In this document: positions 43,448-56,125 of the stretch, one piece after another
Numbering within the stretch: the stretch's first letter is position 1
How the letters are laid out: each line of letters begins with the position of its first letter
DNA from: an uncultured Bacteroidales bacterium
GTDB lineage: Bacteria; Bacteroidota; Bacteroidia; Bacteroidales; F082
Length of the DNA stretch: 64,000 bases
Reading direction: 5' to 3'
NCBI GenBank assembly: GCA_946408345.1
Contig: CAMJRR010000011.1
Location: 26,738-90,737 of the forward strand
Program-made: the position numbers and the translations under genes
The notes under the pieces: generated by a model
What the model saw: the letters and a program-made list of their open reading frames with translations, nothing else
What the model was told of the DNA's origin: nothing
The model's database searches: none

Positions 43448-44353
43448 ATGCATATCACCGTCATCGGAGAATCCAATATCGACATTGCCGTTGTGCCTCA
43501 TTCAGAACCAATCGCAAAGGGTTGCACACCAGGGTCTATTGCCTTTCATCATGGAGGTGTGGCTCGGAATATAGCACACAATCTCTGCTTATTGGGCCAT
43601 GATGTTCAATTGGTTACTGTGTTCGGCGATGACCATTTCGCACAAAGTATGATGGAAGAATGCAAGCAACTGGGCGTGGATATTTCGCTATCCTCACAAT
43701 TCGATGGCACAAAAAGCCCCATATTTCTCAGTTTCAATGATAAAGTAGGCAACATGCTCTCTGCCGTTTCCGACGTCAAGCTCAATGGTCGCCTCAATTT
43801 GGACTGGATTAATGATAAAATCGATGCCATCAACCGATCCGACTTGGCTGTCGCTGATACGCTTCTCAGCGTCGAGGCTCTTGTGTTCCTCATCGATCAT
43901 TGCATGGTACCGCTTTACATCGATACCGTATCACCCAACAGAGCCTTAATTCTAACTCAAGCCTTAAAAAACTCACGGAAGAAATCCGTTTTTGCCATAA
44001 AGTGCAACCTTGCTGAAGCCCAAGCCATGACGGGTGAAAAGGATGCAGAAAACTCAGCTAAAAAACTAATTTCCAAAGGAATCAAAGAAGTCTATCTCAC
44101 AATGGGCGAGAAAGGCGCTTGGTTTTGTTCCCAAAACAGTTTCCGACATTTCTCCGCGATTGAAACTGAAGCCATCAACGTGACAGGCTCGGGCGATGCA
44201 TTCTTTGCTGGGGTGATTCATGCCCATGCCATGGGGATAAAAGGCGAAGCATCTGTCGGTTATGGCCTCAAAGCCGCTTGTCATAACATAAAAAGCGAAG
44301 CACCAGTCAACCCAACGCTTCGCCCTCATGTTTTCTTAGATGATAATGATTAA
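43448..44353 (+). CDS. PfkB/ribokinase-family carbohydrate or nucleoside kinase
   Basis: A 301-aa protein from the ATG after the promoter. PfkB motif 1 GGVARNIAHNLCLLG (about residues 38-52) and motif 2 INVTGSGDAFFAGVI (about 248-262) with the catalytic Asp are intact. Pseudouridine kinase is one plausible identity because of the GGVARN pattern, but no psuG neighbours it, so the substrate is open. Overlaps the convergent outer-membrane gene by 4 bases. Confidence 0.88.
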   Translation: MHITVIGESNIDIAVVPHSEPIAKGCTPGSIAFHHGGVARNIAHNLCLLGHDVQLVTVFGDDHFAQSMMEECKQLGVDISLSSQFDGTKSPIFLSFNDKVGNMLSAVSDVKLNGRLNLDWINDKIDAINRSDLAVADTLLSVEALVFLIDHCMVPLYIDTVSPNRALILTQALKNSRKKSVFAIKCNLAEAQAMTGEKDAENSAKKLISKGIKEVYLTMGEKGAWFCSQNSFRHFSAIETEAINVTGSGDAFFAGVIHAHAMGIKGEASVGYGLKAACHNIKSEAPVNPTLRPHVFLDDND

Positions 44354-45093
44354 AACCTAAATCCAATACGGCCGAGAATCATCACAGTATGAAGTGGTCC
44401 TTGTACAAAATCAACAGTCGGTACGTTGACACCTTCCACAACACTTGACTTCTCCCCCCTCACTTCGGTATTACCCAAATCATAGAAACTACAACCGATA
44501 ACAAGGTTCTTGCTTACTTCGATGCCGAGGCCAGCCTGCCAAGCAAAACTAAAAGCATTTTCATAGTCATATACTATATTGTTCTTCAACTTCAGCACTT
44601 TTGAGGATCCTTTTTGGGTATAATCCGTAATGAAACGCATATTGCCACCAGCACCACCTTCTAAATAGATGCCAAAACTGGGATTGAGATAGTAGCAGTA
44701 TCTCAGTCCAAGCATGGCAGGAACATTAATATACTTTGGAGAGGTCACGGTGACATTGTCGCACCATGTCTCCCAATCACGTTCCACCGCCTTGTAGTCA
44801 TTCTTCAGATCAGCACTTGGGCCGTTGTATAATCCATCGATTGAAAGCAAAACGCTCAAACCGGGAACGCCAACTCCAAAGTCCCATTTCAAGCCAGCAT
44901 TGAAACCTATACCAGCACCTCCATCATCGTCATAGCCGCCTAATGCAGTTTCAACAAAACCGTCTCCATCCCCAAAGTCATTCATAGGGAAAGATGCACC
45001 AAGGAACATTGTGCCATGGGTTGTTTGTGCCATGGCTTGACCGCCCAAAACCAGCATGGCGGCCATTGCGAACACTTTTAATAATCTATTCAT
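44350..45093 (-). CDS. Outer-membrane beta-barrel protein
   Basis: A 247-aa protein with a Sec signal (LVLGGQAMAQ). About ten amphipathic strands follow, with SFPMNDFG, LLSIDGLYNG, FGIYLEGGAGG, LGIEVSKNLVIGCSFYDLG, and a final strand ending LGRIGFRF with terminal aromatic Phe. This matches small outer-membrane porin-like barrels of Bacteroidota. No specific function can be given. It shares a divergent promoter region with the upstream membrane gene. Confidence 0.75.
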   Translation of the reverse strand: MNRLLKVFAMAAMLVLGGQAMAQTTHGTMFLGASFPMNDFGDGDGFVETALGGYDDDGGAGIGFNAGLKWDFGVGVPGLSVLLSIDGLYNGPSADLKNDYKAVERDWETWCDNVTVTSPKYINVPAMLGLRYCYYLNPSFGIYLEGGAGGNMRFITDYTQKGSSKVLKLKNNIVYDYENAFSFAWQAGLGIEVSKNLVIGCSFYDLGNTEVRGEKSSVVEGVNVPTVDFVQGPLHTVMILGRIGFRF

Positions 45094-45141
45094 TTCTATA
45101 ATACTTTAATGTTGAGTTTTTCCGTTTATTTAAAAACGGTG

Positions 45142-45168
45142 CAAAATTACATTTTTTTTGTATTTTTG
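45142..45168. promoter_or_regulatory. Divergent promoters
   Basis: CAAAATTA at 45142-45149 reads TAATTTTG leftward, about 48 nt upstream of the barrel ATG. TATTTTTG at 45161-45168 faces right, 18 nt before the ATG at 45187. Confidence 0.65.
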
Positions 45169-45186
45169 CGATTCAATTGTAAAAAT

Positions 45187-47960
<2,774 letters not shown>

Positions 47961-47970
47961 TAAAAAACAC

Positions 47971-49349
<1,379 letters not shown>

Positions 49350-49367
49350 TCTCGTGATTTCAAACAG

Positions 49368-49405
49368 AAAAGCCGTGCCTCGTGAATCGAAGCACGGCTT
49401 TTTTT
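49368..49405. terminator. Bidirectional terminator after eno and patB
   Basis: An 11-bp stem (49368-49378 with 49392-49402) with further TCG/CGA pairing in the loop, A-run before and T-run after. The genes on both sides point to it, so it can serve eno rightward and patB leftward. Confidence 0.9.
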
Positions 49406-49421
49406 ACATGGCGAGTTAGTA

Positions 49422-50588
49422 TTATCCGAATACAGCCTTCAATCGCAGCATCGCTTCCTCCACCGTCGCTCTCGGACAAGCCAAATTGATGCGGAAAAAG
49501 CCACTGCCAGCTTCCTCGCCGAAGTCCTTGCCGCGGTTGAAACCCAATTGTGCCTCTTGGGTCATCTTTTGCCAAAGCTCCTTTTCCGAAAGGCCATAGC
49601 CGTTAAAGTCGAGCCACATCATGTAGGTGGCTTGCGGTTTGTGGAACTTCACTTTGGGCAAGTTCGAGGTCAGGAAATCGGAGACATAGTCGATGTTGCC
49701 TTGCACATATTCCAACAGTTGTTCCAGCCATTCGTCGCCTTGGTTCATGGCGGTTTGTGTCGCCACTTTGCCGAAAATATTGCCCAGATGAGCCTCCAAG
49801 GCTTCAACATAATCGACATAAGTCTTTCGCAGTCCTTCGTTGGGTATGATGGCCGTTGAAGTGGCTAAGCCTGCGAGATTGAAGGTCTTTGAGGCTGCAT
49901 GGAAAGTGATGGTGTTTTGGGCGAATTCCTTATCCAATGAGGCGAATGGGTGATGTCGATAACCAGGCAACACCAAATCGCAGTGGATTTCGTCGGAAAT
50001 GACCAACACGTTGTTTTTCATGCAAATCTCTCCCAAAAGCAATAATTCGTTTTGCGTCCAACAACGTCCCACAGGATTATGAGGATTGCAAAGAATCAGC
50101 ATCTTAGCCGTCTTGACTTGCTCAACCAATTGGTCATAATTGAACTCATAGCCATCACCTCTATCAATTAAGGTGTTGTAAACCAACTTTCTTCCATGAC
50201 TGCTGACAGCGTGATGGAATGGCGGATACACGGGTGGCTGAATGATGATTTCATCACCAGGTTGGGTGAAAGCCAGCACCGCCATGTTGAAACCACATAC
50301 CACACCTGGCACAAACGACATCCAGTCCTTATGCACATTCCAATGATGATGTCGAAGAATCCATTTCCTAATGGCCTCAAAATAAGCTTCATCCTTGAAA
50401 TGATAGCCATAGACGGGATGTTCGGCTCGCTTGATGACGGCTTCTCGCACAAAGTCGGGAGTCTCAAAGTCCATGTCGGCCACCCACATGGGCAGCACAT
50501 CGGGATTGCCAAAGACCTGTTGGCGCAGGTCGTATTTAACGCAGTTGGTATCAGCGCGATTGATGATTTTGTCGAAATCGTATTTCAT
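49422..50588 (-). CDS. patB: PLP-dependent aminotransferase, PatB/MalY (cystathionine beta-lyase) type
   Basis: A 388-aa protein from the ATG at 50586-50588; the preceding frame codon is GTG. The family start is YDFDKIINRADTNCVKYD, and it has VLPMWVADMDFE, the PLP-binding SDEIHCDLVLPG region and Schiff-base Lys in HAASKTFNLAGL. The C-terminal RINLACPR binds the carboxylate. It is a C-S beta-lyase that splits cystathionine or releases H2S from cysteine derivatives. Cytoplasmic and monocistronic. Confidence 0.93.
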   Translation of the reverse strand: MKYDFDKIINRADTNCVKYDLRQQVFGNPDVLPMWVADMDFETPDFVREAVIKRAEHPVYGYHFKDEAYFEAIRKWILRHHHWNVHKDWMSFVPGVVCGFNMAVLAFTQPGDEIIIQPPVYPPFHHAVSSHGRKLVYNTLIDRGDGYEFNYDQLVEQVKTAKMLILCNPHNPVGRCWTQNELLLLGEICMKNNVLVISDEIHCDLVLPGYRHHPFASLDKEFAQNTITFHAASKTFNLAGLATSTAIIPNEGLRKTYVDYVEALEAHLGNIFGKVATQTAMNQGDEWLEQLLEYVQGNIDYVSDFLTSNLPKVKFHKPQATYMMWLDFNGYGLSEKELWQKMTQEAQLGFNRGKDFGEEAGSGFFRINLACPRATVEEAMLRLKAVFG

Positions 50589-50659
50589 CACATTTGAATT
50601 TGATGCTGCAAAGTTGCGAAAAAAATCGTGGAGTTTTGCCGCAGATACGGAAAAAAGAT

Positions 50660-50667
50660 GTACTTTT
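50660..50667 (+). promoter_or_regulatory. -7 element for tRNA-Tyr
   Basis: TACTTTTG followed by CAGC lies 38 bases before the mature tRNA 5' end. Confidence 0.55.
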
Positions 50668-50705
50668 GCAGCGCTCTAGATAAGAGAAGGGTTCTATAAC
50701 ATTTT

Positions 50706-50787
50706 GGGGGAGTCGCATAGTGGCAATTGCAACAGACTGTAAATCTGTCCGGGAATCCGTTCGGTGGTTCGAGTCCACCCTCCCCCA
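50706..50787 (+). tRNA. tRNA-Tyr (GTA anticodon)
   Basis: An 82-nt class II tRNA. Acceptor arms GGGGGAG and CTCCCCC pair fully. The anticodon loop CTGTAAA gives GTA. A long variable arm (CCGGGAATCCGTTCGG) fits tyrosine, and the T-arm has GGTTCGAGT. The 3' CCA is not encoded (sequence continues ACA). Confidence 0.95.
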
Positions 50788-50920
50788 CAAAAAGCTGAAG
50801 ACCGTTCAAACGGTCTTTTTTTATGTCCCAACCTACGTGTCCATTTCTATTTCAAACCATAACGATTTGAAGAAAATTCCAACAAATTTAAATTTTTCTT
50901 CTCCACAAACATTTTTTTAA

Positions 50921-50928
50921 TATCTTTG
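50921..50928 (+). promoter_or_regulatory. -7 element for the RRM protein
   Basis: TATCTTTG followed by CA lies 24 nt before the ATG at 50953. Confidence 0.7.
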
Positions 50929-50952
50929 CAGTTCAACTAACATTTTTTCATT

Positions 50953-51273
50953 ATGAAGATTTTTGTCGCCAAACTAGCATTTAAGACCACAGCTGATGAT
51001 TTAAGAGCCTTATATGAGCAATTCGGAACAGTAGATTCTTGCAAAGTTATCATGGATCACGAAACGGGACGATCGAAGTGTTATGGTTTTGTGGAAATGC
51101 CCAACGATGACGAAGCTTATAAGGCCATCGTTGAGACAGACGAGACCGTTTTTATGGGCAACGAGCTGCAAGTGAAGAAGTCACGCCCACAAACAACGCC
51201 CACAGTCAAGCCTGAAAAAACGACCAAGCCGAAGCGCCAACATCATCCTTACATTCCTAAGACAGAAGAATAA
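50953..51273 (+). CDS. RNA-binding protein, single RRM
   Basis: A 106-aa protein. Residues 1-78 form an RRM with RNP2 IFVAKLAF and RNP1 SKCYGFVEM. The tail is basic and Pro/Thr/Lys-rich (KPEKTTKPKRQHHPY), likely adding non-specific RNA affinity. Such small RRM proteins are abundant in Bacteroidota and are thought to act as RNA chaperones or global post-transcriptional regulators. Monocistronic between two tRNA genes. Confidence 0.93.
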   Translation: MKIFVAKLAFKTTADDLRALYEQFGTVDSCKVIMDHETGRSKCYGFVEMPNDDEAYKAIVETDETVFMGNELQVKKSRPQTTPTVKPEKTTKPKRQHHPYIPKTEE

Positions 51274-51330
51274 TGTAGGCATTTTTTGCATTTTTTTTGA
51301 AAAAGTCGACCTAAACTAGAAAAAAAGTCG

Positions 51331-51338
51331 TACCTTTG
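51331..51338 (+). promoter_or_regulatory. -7 element for tRNA-Arg
   Basis: TACCTTTG followed by CACC lies 15 bases before the mature tRNA-Arg 5' end. Confidence 0.6.
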
Positions 51339-51353
51339 CACCCGAAATAGGAT

Positions 51354-51427
51354 GGTCTGGTAGCTCAGCTGGATAGAGCAACAGCCTTCTAAGCTGTGGG
51401 TCTTGGGTTCGAATCCCAACCGGATCA
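51354..51427 (+). tRNA. tRNA-Arg (TCT anticodon)
   Basis: A 74-nt tRNA. Acceptor GGTCTGG pairs with CCGGATC using G-U pairs. The anticodon loop CTTCTAA gives TCT (reads AGA/AGG). The D-arm is GCTC...GAGC, and the T-arm is TTGGG TTCGAAT CCCAA. CCA is not encoded. Confidence 0.93.
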
Positions 51428-51487
51428 CGAAAAAAGCCTTAACCAATCGTTAAGGCTTTATTTGTATGATAAACAACATGATAGTTA

Positions 51488-52135
51488 ATGATACAAGCGA
51501 CAGGCATACATAAATCCTACGGCACCCTTGAGGTCCTCAAAGGCATCGACCTTCGCATCGCCAAGCGCGAAATCGTGAGCATTGTCGGAGCTTCGGGTGC
51601 AGGCAAGTCTACCCTACTCCATATCATCGGCACCTTGGATAAAGCCGACCGCGGGCAACTACTCATTGACGGTACCGAGGTTAACAAACTAAACGACACC
51701 CAACTAGCCACCTTCCGCAACCAAAAGATTGGTTTTGTGTTCCAATTCCACCACCTTCTACCCGAGTTCACCGCTTTAGAGAACATCTGCATCCCTGCCT
51801 ACATCGGTGGAATGGGCAAGAAAGAGGCCACTGAAAGAGCAGAAAAATTGCTTGAATACCTGAATCTTACCGATAGAAAGAATCACAAACCCTCAGAACT
51901 TTCTGGCGGCGAGCAACAACGTATTGCCGTGGCACGCGCCCTCATCAACCAGCCATCCGTAGTGCTGGCCGACGAGCCTTCGGGCAACCTTGACTCAAAA
52001 TCAGCCCAGGAACTGCACAAGCTTTTCTTCCGCCTCCGCGATGAGATGAACCAGACTTTCGTCATTGTTACCCACAACCCCGATTTGGCTGCCATGTCGG
52101 ATAAGACGATAACGATTAAGGACGGGAGGATTTAA
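51488..52135 (+). CDS. lolD: ABC transporter ATPase, LolD type
   Basis: A 215-aa ATP-binding subunit. Walker [10 protein letters not shown] (about residues 35-43), signature LSGGEQQR, Walker B VVLADEP, and the H-loop VTHN are intact. Its small size and [14 protein letters not shown] fit the lipoprotein-releasing LolD/MacB-type ATPases. A LolE-type permease gene lies 4-6 kb downstream on the opposite strand and is a possible partner. Starts 60 nt after tRNA-Arg. Confidence 0.88.
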   Translation: MIQATGIHKSYGTLEVLKGIDLRIAKREIVSIVGASGAGKSTLLHIIGTLDKADRGQLLIDGTEVNKLNDTQLATFRNQKIGFVFQFHHLLPEFTALENICIPAYIGGMGKKEATERAEKLLEYLNLTDRKNHKPSELSGGEQQRIAVARALINQPSVVLADEPSGNLDSKSAQELHKLFFRLRDEMNQTFVIVTHNPDLAAMSDKTITIKDGRI

Positions 52136-52320
52136 TTGAAAATTGAGAATTAATAATTGAGAGTTGAGAATTGATAATTGAGAGTTTGAAGTTATTCAGT
52201 TCTAGTTAAAATTCCAAAGGGAGATTAGAAAACAGGCAGGCGGTATCCATTATGCGTATTAAAAAACAAAACACAATATAATTATCAATTGTTCGTTATA
52301 ACAAGATAAAATCGAGTTGT

Positions 52321-54435
52321 ATGTACAAAAAAATCATATTCACGGTATTGTTTGGCACATCATTGGTTTTGAGCGCGAATATCGCAACTGCTCAGAACGC
52401 CGAATCTTACGAGTCGTTGATGAAGAAAGGTAACGACAAGTACTCAGCCAAAGATTACATCAGTGCCAAGACCTATTACGAGATGGCTCTGAAACAAAAG
52501 GCCAATGACCCTACAGCCAAGAAAAAGCTGGACGAAACCGTGAAGAAAATCCAAGAAGATGGTGCTCGTCAAGAGGTGTTCTATGCCCACCTCGACACCG
52601 GCGACCAGTTCTATAATCAACAAAAATATGAGGAAGCTTTAGCGGAATACGAGGCGGCTTTGAAGGTTTTCCCGGAGGATAAATATGTTGGCGGTCAGGC
52701 TGCTGCGGTGCGTGCCATTTTGAAAGAACGCCAAGACAAACAAGACGCTTTCGACACTGCCATGAGTCAAGGTGAAAGCCTTTTGGCCGAAGACAATTAC
52801 GACGCAGCTATCATGCAGTTTGAGACTGCTATTGAAATCTTCCCTAATGACAAGCTGCCTAAGGAAAAACTGGCCGAAGCGAAACAGAAGAAACAACTCT
52901 ACAACGAAAAGGTCACCCGTTTTGATAATCTTATGGAAGAAGCCCGTCAGTTTGGCTTGCGGAAAAACTTTGAGGCAGCTATCGGCAAACTCGACCAAGC
53001 CTTGGAACTCTTCCCCAACGACATGGAAGCCAACGCAAAACGCAACGAATACCAAACTGCTAAAGGTATTGCCGACCAATACAACGGCATCATCGCCGTG
53101 GCTGACCAACTCTATGAGAATAAATCCTACAAAGAAGCCAAAGCCCAATATCAAAGTGCCCTTGCCGTGGTGAAAGGCGATGCCTATGCCACCGACATGA
53201 TTGCGCGTCTCGACCCGCTCATTGCCGAACAAGATGCTGAAGAAGCCGCAAGGATTGCCGCCGAACAGGAGGCTGCACGTTTGGCTGCCGAGGCCGAGGC
53301 CGCTCGTATCGCTGCAGAGCAAGAAGCAGCAAGGCTGGCAGCAGAAGCAGAAGCAGCAAGGTTAGCAGCCGAGGCTGAAGCCGCCCGTATAGCGGCTGAA
53401 CAAGAGGCTGCAAGAATCGCTGCCGAACAGGAAGCAGCTCGTTTAGCCGCTGAAGAGGCTGCACGCATCGCCGCGGAGGAAGAAGCTGCCCGTCTGGCTG
53501 CTGAGGCCGAAGCGGCACGTATCGCAGCCGAAGAAGAGGCTGCCCGTCAAGCTGCACTCGCCGCTGCCGAGGCCGAACGTCAAGCCACCATTAAGAGTAT
53601 GCTGGATGCTGCCGATGCCTTGTTCAACCAAGAGGATTACGCCAACGCAAAGGTCAAGTACCAAGAAGTCGTGAACTTTGATGCAGGCAACGCGATTGCC
53701 ACTGCCAAGATACAGGAAATCGACGGCATCTTCGCCCAAAAGGCGGCTGAGTTGGAAGCCAACTACAACAAGGCCATGACTGCAGGCAACCAAGCCATGA
53801 GTGAAGAAAAATTCGCCGAAGCCATCACGCAATATCAGAGTGCATTGGCTCTCAAGCCCGAGGACACCGCTGCCACGACACAGCTGGCCGCCGCCACAAA
53901 AGCGGAGAATGACCGTGTGGCCGCTTTGCGTAGCCAGTACGACAAATTCATCAAAGAAGGCGACGCCAACTTCAGGACTAACACTTTCGACAAAGCCATC
54001 GAGGCCTACACGAAAGCGGATGAACTTGGTTTGGAGACCTATCCCTCCGAGATGATTGCACGCATCAGCGAAATCATTGAGCAGAACAAGCTCTATGAGT
54101 TGAATAGCGAGCCTTTGTTGCTTGCCTCAGGCGAGGCTCGTCGCTTTGATTTCAACAAGATTGACGTTGCCGTGCGTCGTTCCAACTACATCATCATCAA
54201 GGTGCGCAACCCGCATCCCGAGAAGACCTTCCCGATGATTGTTTCCTTCGGCGGTGAAGGTGGCAAGAATGGTGGTTTCGTGTTGCCCATCGCCGCCACA
54301 GCAGACGAAAAGACCTACATCTTCCGCATCGGTTCACAATACAAGTGGTTTAGCGAAGACAACACTTGGATTGAGATTATCTCCGAGAATAACGAGGTGG
54401 AGATTGGAAAACTGGAGGTTTCAAGAGGCAATTAA
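52321..54435 (+). CDS. Secreted TPR protein with long Ala/Glu/Arg coiled coil
   Basis: A 704-aa protein. A Sec signal (SANIATAQN) is followed by TPR-like repeats (about residues 25-300). A striking stretch of about 15 repeats of the type EAARIAAEQ/EAARLAAEA follows (about residues 305-420), and then another TPR-like block and a beta-rich C-terminal domain (RRFDFNKIDV to IGKLEVSRGN). The repeat DNA is not identical from unit to unit, so it is old or under selection. A periplasmic scaffold or tether is likely. It is separated from LolD by an AT-rich gap with short TTGAGAATTAA-like repeats. Confidence 0.7.
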   Translation: MYKKIIFTVLFGTSLVLSANIATAQNAESYESLMKKGNDKYSAKDYISAKTYYEMALKQKANDPTAKKKLDETVKKIQEDGARQEVFYAHLDTGDQFYNQQKYEEALAEYEAALKVFPEDKYVGGQAAAVRAILKERQDKQDAFDTAMSQGESLLAEDNYDAAIMQFETAIEIFPNDKLPKEKLAEAKQKKQLYNEKVTRFDNLMEEARQFGLRKNFEAAIGKLDQALELFPNDMEANAKRNEYQTAKGIADQYNGIIAVADQLYENKSYKEAKAQYQSALAVVKGDAYATDMIARLDPLIAEQDAEEAARIAAEQEAARLAAEAEAARIAAEQEAARLAAEAEAARLAAEAEAARIAAEQEAARIAAEQEAARLAAEEAARIAAEEEAARLAAEAEAARIAAEEEAARQAALAAAEAERQATIKSMLDAADALFNQEDYANAKVKYQEVVNFDAGNAIATAKIQEIDGIFAQKAAELEANYNKAMTAGNQAMSEEKFAEAITQYQSALALKPEDTAATTQLAAATKAENDRVAALRSQYDKFIKEGDANFRTNTFDKAIEAYTKADELGLETYPSEMIARISEIIEQNKLYELNSEPLLLASGEARRFDFNKIDVAVRRSNYIIIKVRNPHPEKTFPMIVSFGGEGGKNGGFVLPIAATADEKTYIFRIGSQYKWFSEDNTWIEIISENNEVEIGKLEVSRGN

Positions 54436-54437
54436 GT

Positions 54438-54896
54438 CTACAGCACTTCAGTCGGCACCGTCACTGGTAGTTCTATCGGCTCATTTGTTTTACTCACAGA
54501 ATAAACGCTATCAACCACATACTTGGTCATGCCACGCCAGGGCAAAGTGCCAAGGTATTCCTTGTAATGCAGTTCAACCATCTTACCCGTGCAACGCTCC
54601 AACTGTTTCGCCACATTCTCGTCAGTGACCGAGAAATTGAACTCGTTCGACTGGATGGTATTGTTGGAGTTTTTCGAGTTGTAGCCCGCTTGGATGAGCC
54701 TGCCCTCGTAAGTCTTGAACACATAGCCTTTGTAGACAAACAAGTTGAGTTCGCCCGCCTTTACGCCGCTGCCAAAGACGTAGAAAAACTTAAAGAAAAC
54801 AAAGACGGCCGCAGCCAATACGATAATGATGCTTAACGTGGTGAGGATCTTTTTCCCTGTTCCTCTTTTCCTGGGTTTTTCTGAATACTCTTCCAT
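54438..54896 (-). CDS. Small membrane-anchored hypothetical protein
   Basis: A 152-aa protein. Basic N-terminus, one transmembrane helix (LTTLSIIIVLAAAVFVFFKFFYV), then a soluble domain (LNLFVYKGYVFKTYEGRLIQAGY, CTGKMVELHYKEYLG, PWRGMTKYVVDSV). This KTYEG-type sequence is widespread in Bacteroidota, sometimes mislabelled as 6-phosphogluconate dehydrogenase. It starts 2 bases after the nth stop and is co-transcribed with it. Confidence 0.6.
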   Translation of the reverse strand: MEEYSEKPRKRGTGKKILTTLSIIIVLAAAVFVFFKFFYVFGSGVKAGELNLFVYKGYVFKTYEGRLIQAGYNSKNSNNTIQSNEFNFSVTDENVAKQLERCTGKMVELHYKEYLGTLPWRGMTKYVVDSVYSVSKTNEPIELPVTVPTEVL

Positions 54897-54898
54897 GA

Positions 54899-55555
54899 TT
54901 ATTGTTGTTGTTTTTGTTTCTTTTGGTAAAAATCACAAATCGTCGTTATCCCGCATCCCTCGCATTTCGGCTTGCGGGCCAGACAGACATAACGTCCATG
55001 CAAGATGAGCCAATGGTGCGCCTTCGAGATCACTACTTGAGGCAGATGCGCCACCAAGGTCTTTTCAGTCTCCAACACATTCTTGGAGTTTTTGGTCAGG
55101 CCGATGCGGTTGGAGACGCGGAAAACGTGGGTGTCCACTGGCATGGCGGGTTGGTCGAATGCCACCGCCATCATCACGTTGGCGGTCTTGCGACCTACCC
55201 CTGGAAGTTTTTGCAAGTCTTCCAAGTTACTGGGGACCACACCATTGAAGTCACGCACCAAAGTCTGCGCCATGCCCAACAGGTTTTTAGCCTTGTTGTT
55301 GGGATAGGAAATGCTTTTGATATAGGTGTAAATCTCATCCACCGATGATGCCGCCATGTCTTGGGCTGTCGGAAATCGTTGGAACAAGGCTGGAGTAGTC
55401 ATATTCACCCGCTTGTCGGTGCATTGCGCTGAGAGAATCACTGCCACCAACAACTGATACGGGTCTTTGTAATGCAACTCCGACTCGGCTATGGGCATGT
55501 GTTCCTCAAAATAGGCCACAAACGCGTCGTATTTCTGTTGTAACTTGGTTTTCAT
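54899..55555 (-). CDS. nth: Endonuclease III (DNA glycosylase/AP lyase)
   Basis: A 218-aa protein. The helix-hairpin-helix LPGVGRKTANVM contains the catalytic Lys, and VDTHVFR the catalytic Asp. The [4Fe-4S] ligands appear as C-x6-C-x2-C-x5-C (CLARKPKCEGCGITTIC). It removes oxidised pyrimidines in base-excision repair. First gene of a two-gene operon. Confidence 0.95.
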   Translation of the reverse strand: MKTKLQQKYDAFVAYFEEHMPIAESELHYKDPYQLLVAVILSAQCTDKRVNMTTPALFQRFPTAQDMAASSVDEIYTYIKSISYPNNKAKNLLGMAQTLVRDFNGVVPSNLEDLQKLPGVGRKTANVMMAVAFDQPAMPVDTHVFRVSNRIGLTKNSKNVLETEKTLVAHLPQVVISKAHHWLILHGRYVCLARKPKCEGCGITTICDFYQKKQKQQQ

Positions 55556-55603
55556 TTTTTTTCCACAAAACCCACAAAAGTTCCAAAACGAAATGCTTCG
55601 TTC

Positions 55604-56056
55604 CTAAATAATCTCTCCCTGCTCGTCAACCAAAACACCCCAACTTACGGCTGTCAACATCTCATCTTCAAAGAAAAAGTCAATCAAGGCATCTTCAAAC
55701 GATACACGCAGCTCGTCATCCTCATTTTCCTCTTCCAACTCTTTGAAACCATGTTCTTTCATCAGGTCGATGATTTCCTTTTTCGTGAGGTCGAACACTG
55801 GCTTTCCATAAAGTGTAGCCTCCCTATTCTCTGTCTCAAAACAAGCCACCACCGATTTGGTCACTCCCTCAAAATAGATGTTGGTCTCAAGCGCTTCGTA
55901 TTCGTAATAGATGGAGCGGTTGCCCGTCTCCTCCATATCGCTCAACTCTTCGTAAAACTCGGGCATACCCAATTCCTTGACAGCCTCGTCAAGCGTCATT
56001 CCGAAAGGTATCTCGCCGTAACCTTTCAACGGCACAATGGTAAAGTCTTTCATCAT
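55604..56056 (-). CDS. Hypothetical acidic protein
   Basis: A 150-aa soluble protein. It starts PLKGYGEIPFGMTLDEAVKELG, a pattern seen in small uncharacterised proteins, and continues with a strongly acidic core (ELEEENEDDEL) and an FFFEDEMLTAVSWG strand. No signal. Possible immunity or regulatory role is unsupported. Lies between nth and the LolE-type gene. Confidence 0.55.
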   Translation of the reverse strand: MMKDFTIVPLKGYGEIPFGMTLDEAVKELGMPEFYEELSDMEETGNRSIYYEYEALETNIYFEGVTKSVVACFETENREATLYGKPVFDLTKKEIIDLMKEHGFKELEEENEDDELRVSFEDALIDFFFEDEMLTAVSWGVLVDEQGEII

Positions 56057-56125
56057 AGTTATGTTGATTGAGCCGCTAAAATAGGGAATTTATTGGAACC
56101 GCCGGAAAAAAACAAGAAATTTTCC

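Noticed and set aside
52639..53322. 227-aa leftward ORF
   Set aside because: Antisense to the TPR/coiled-coil protein; no promoter or family motif.
53236..53580. Repeated sequence as a CRISPR array or tandem DNA repeat
   Set aside because: The repeats are protein heptad-like units with varied codons and no spacers.
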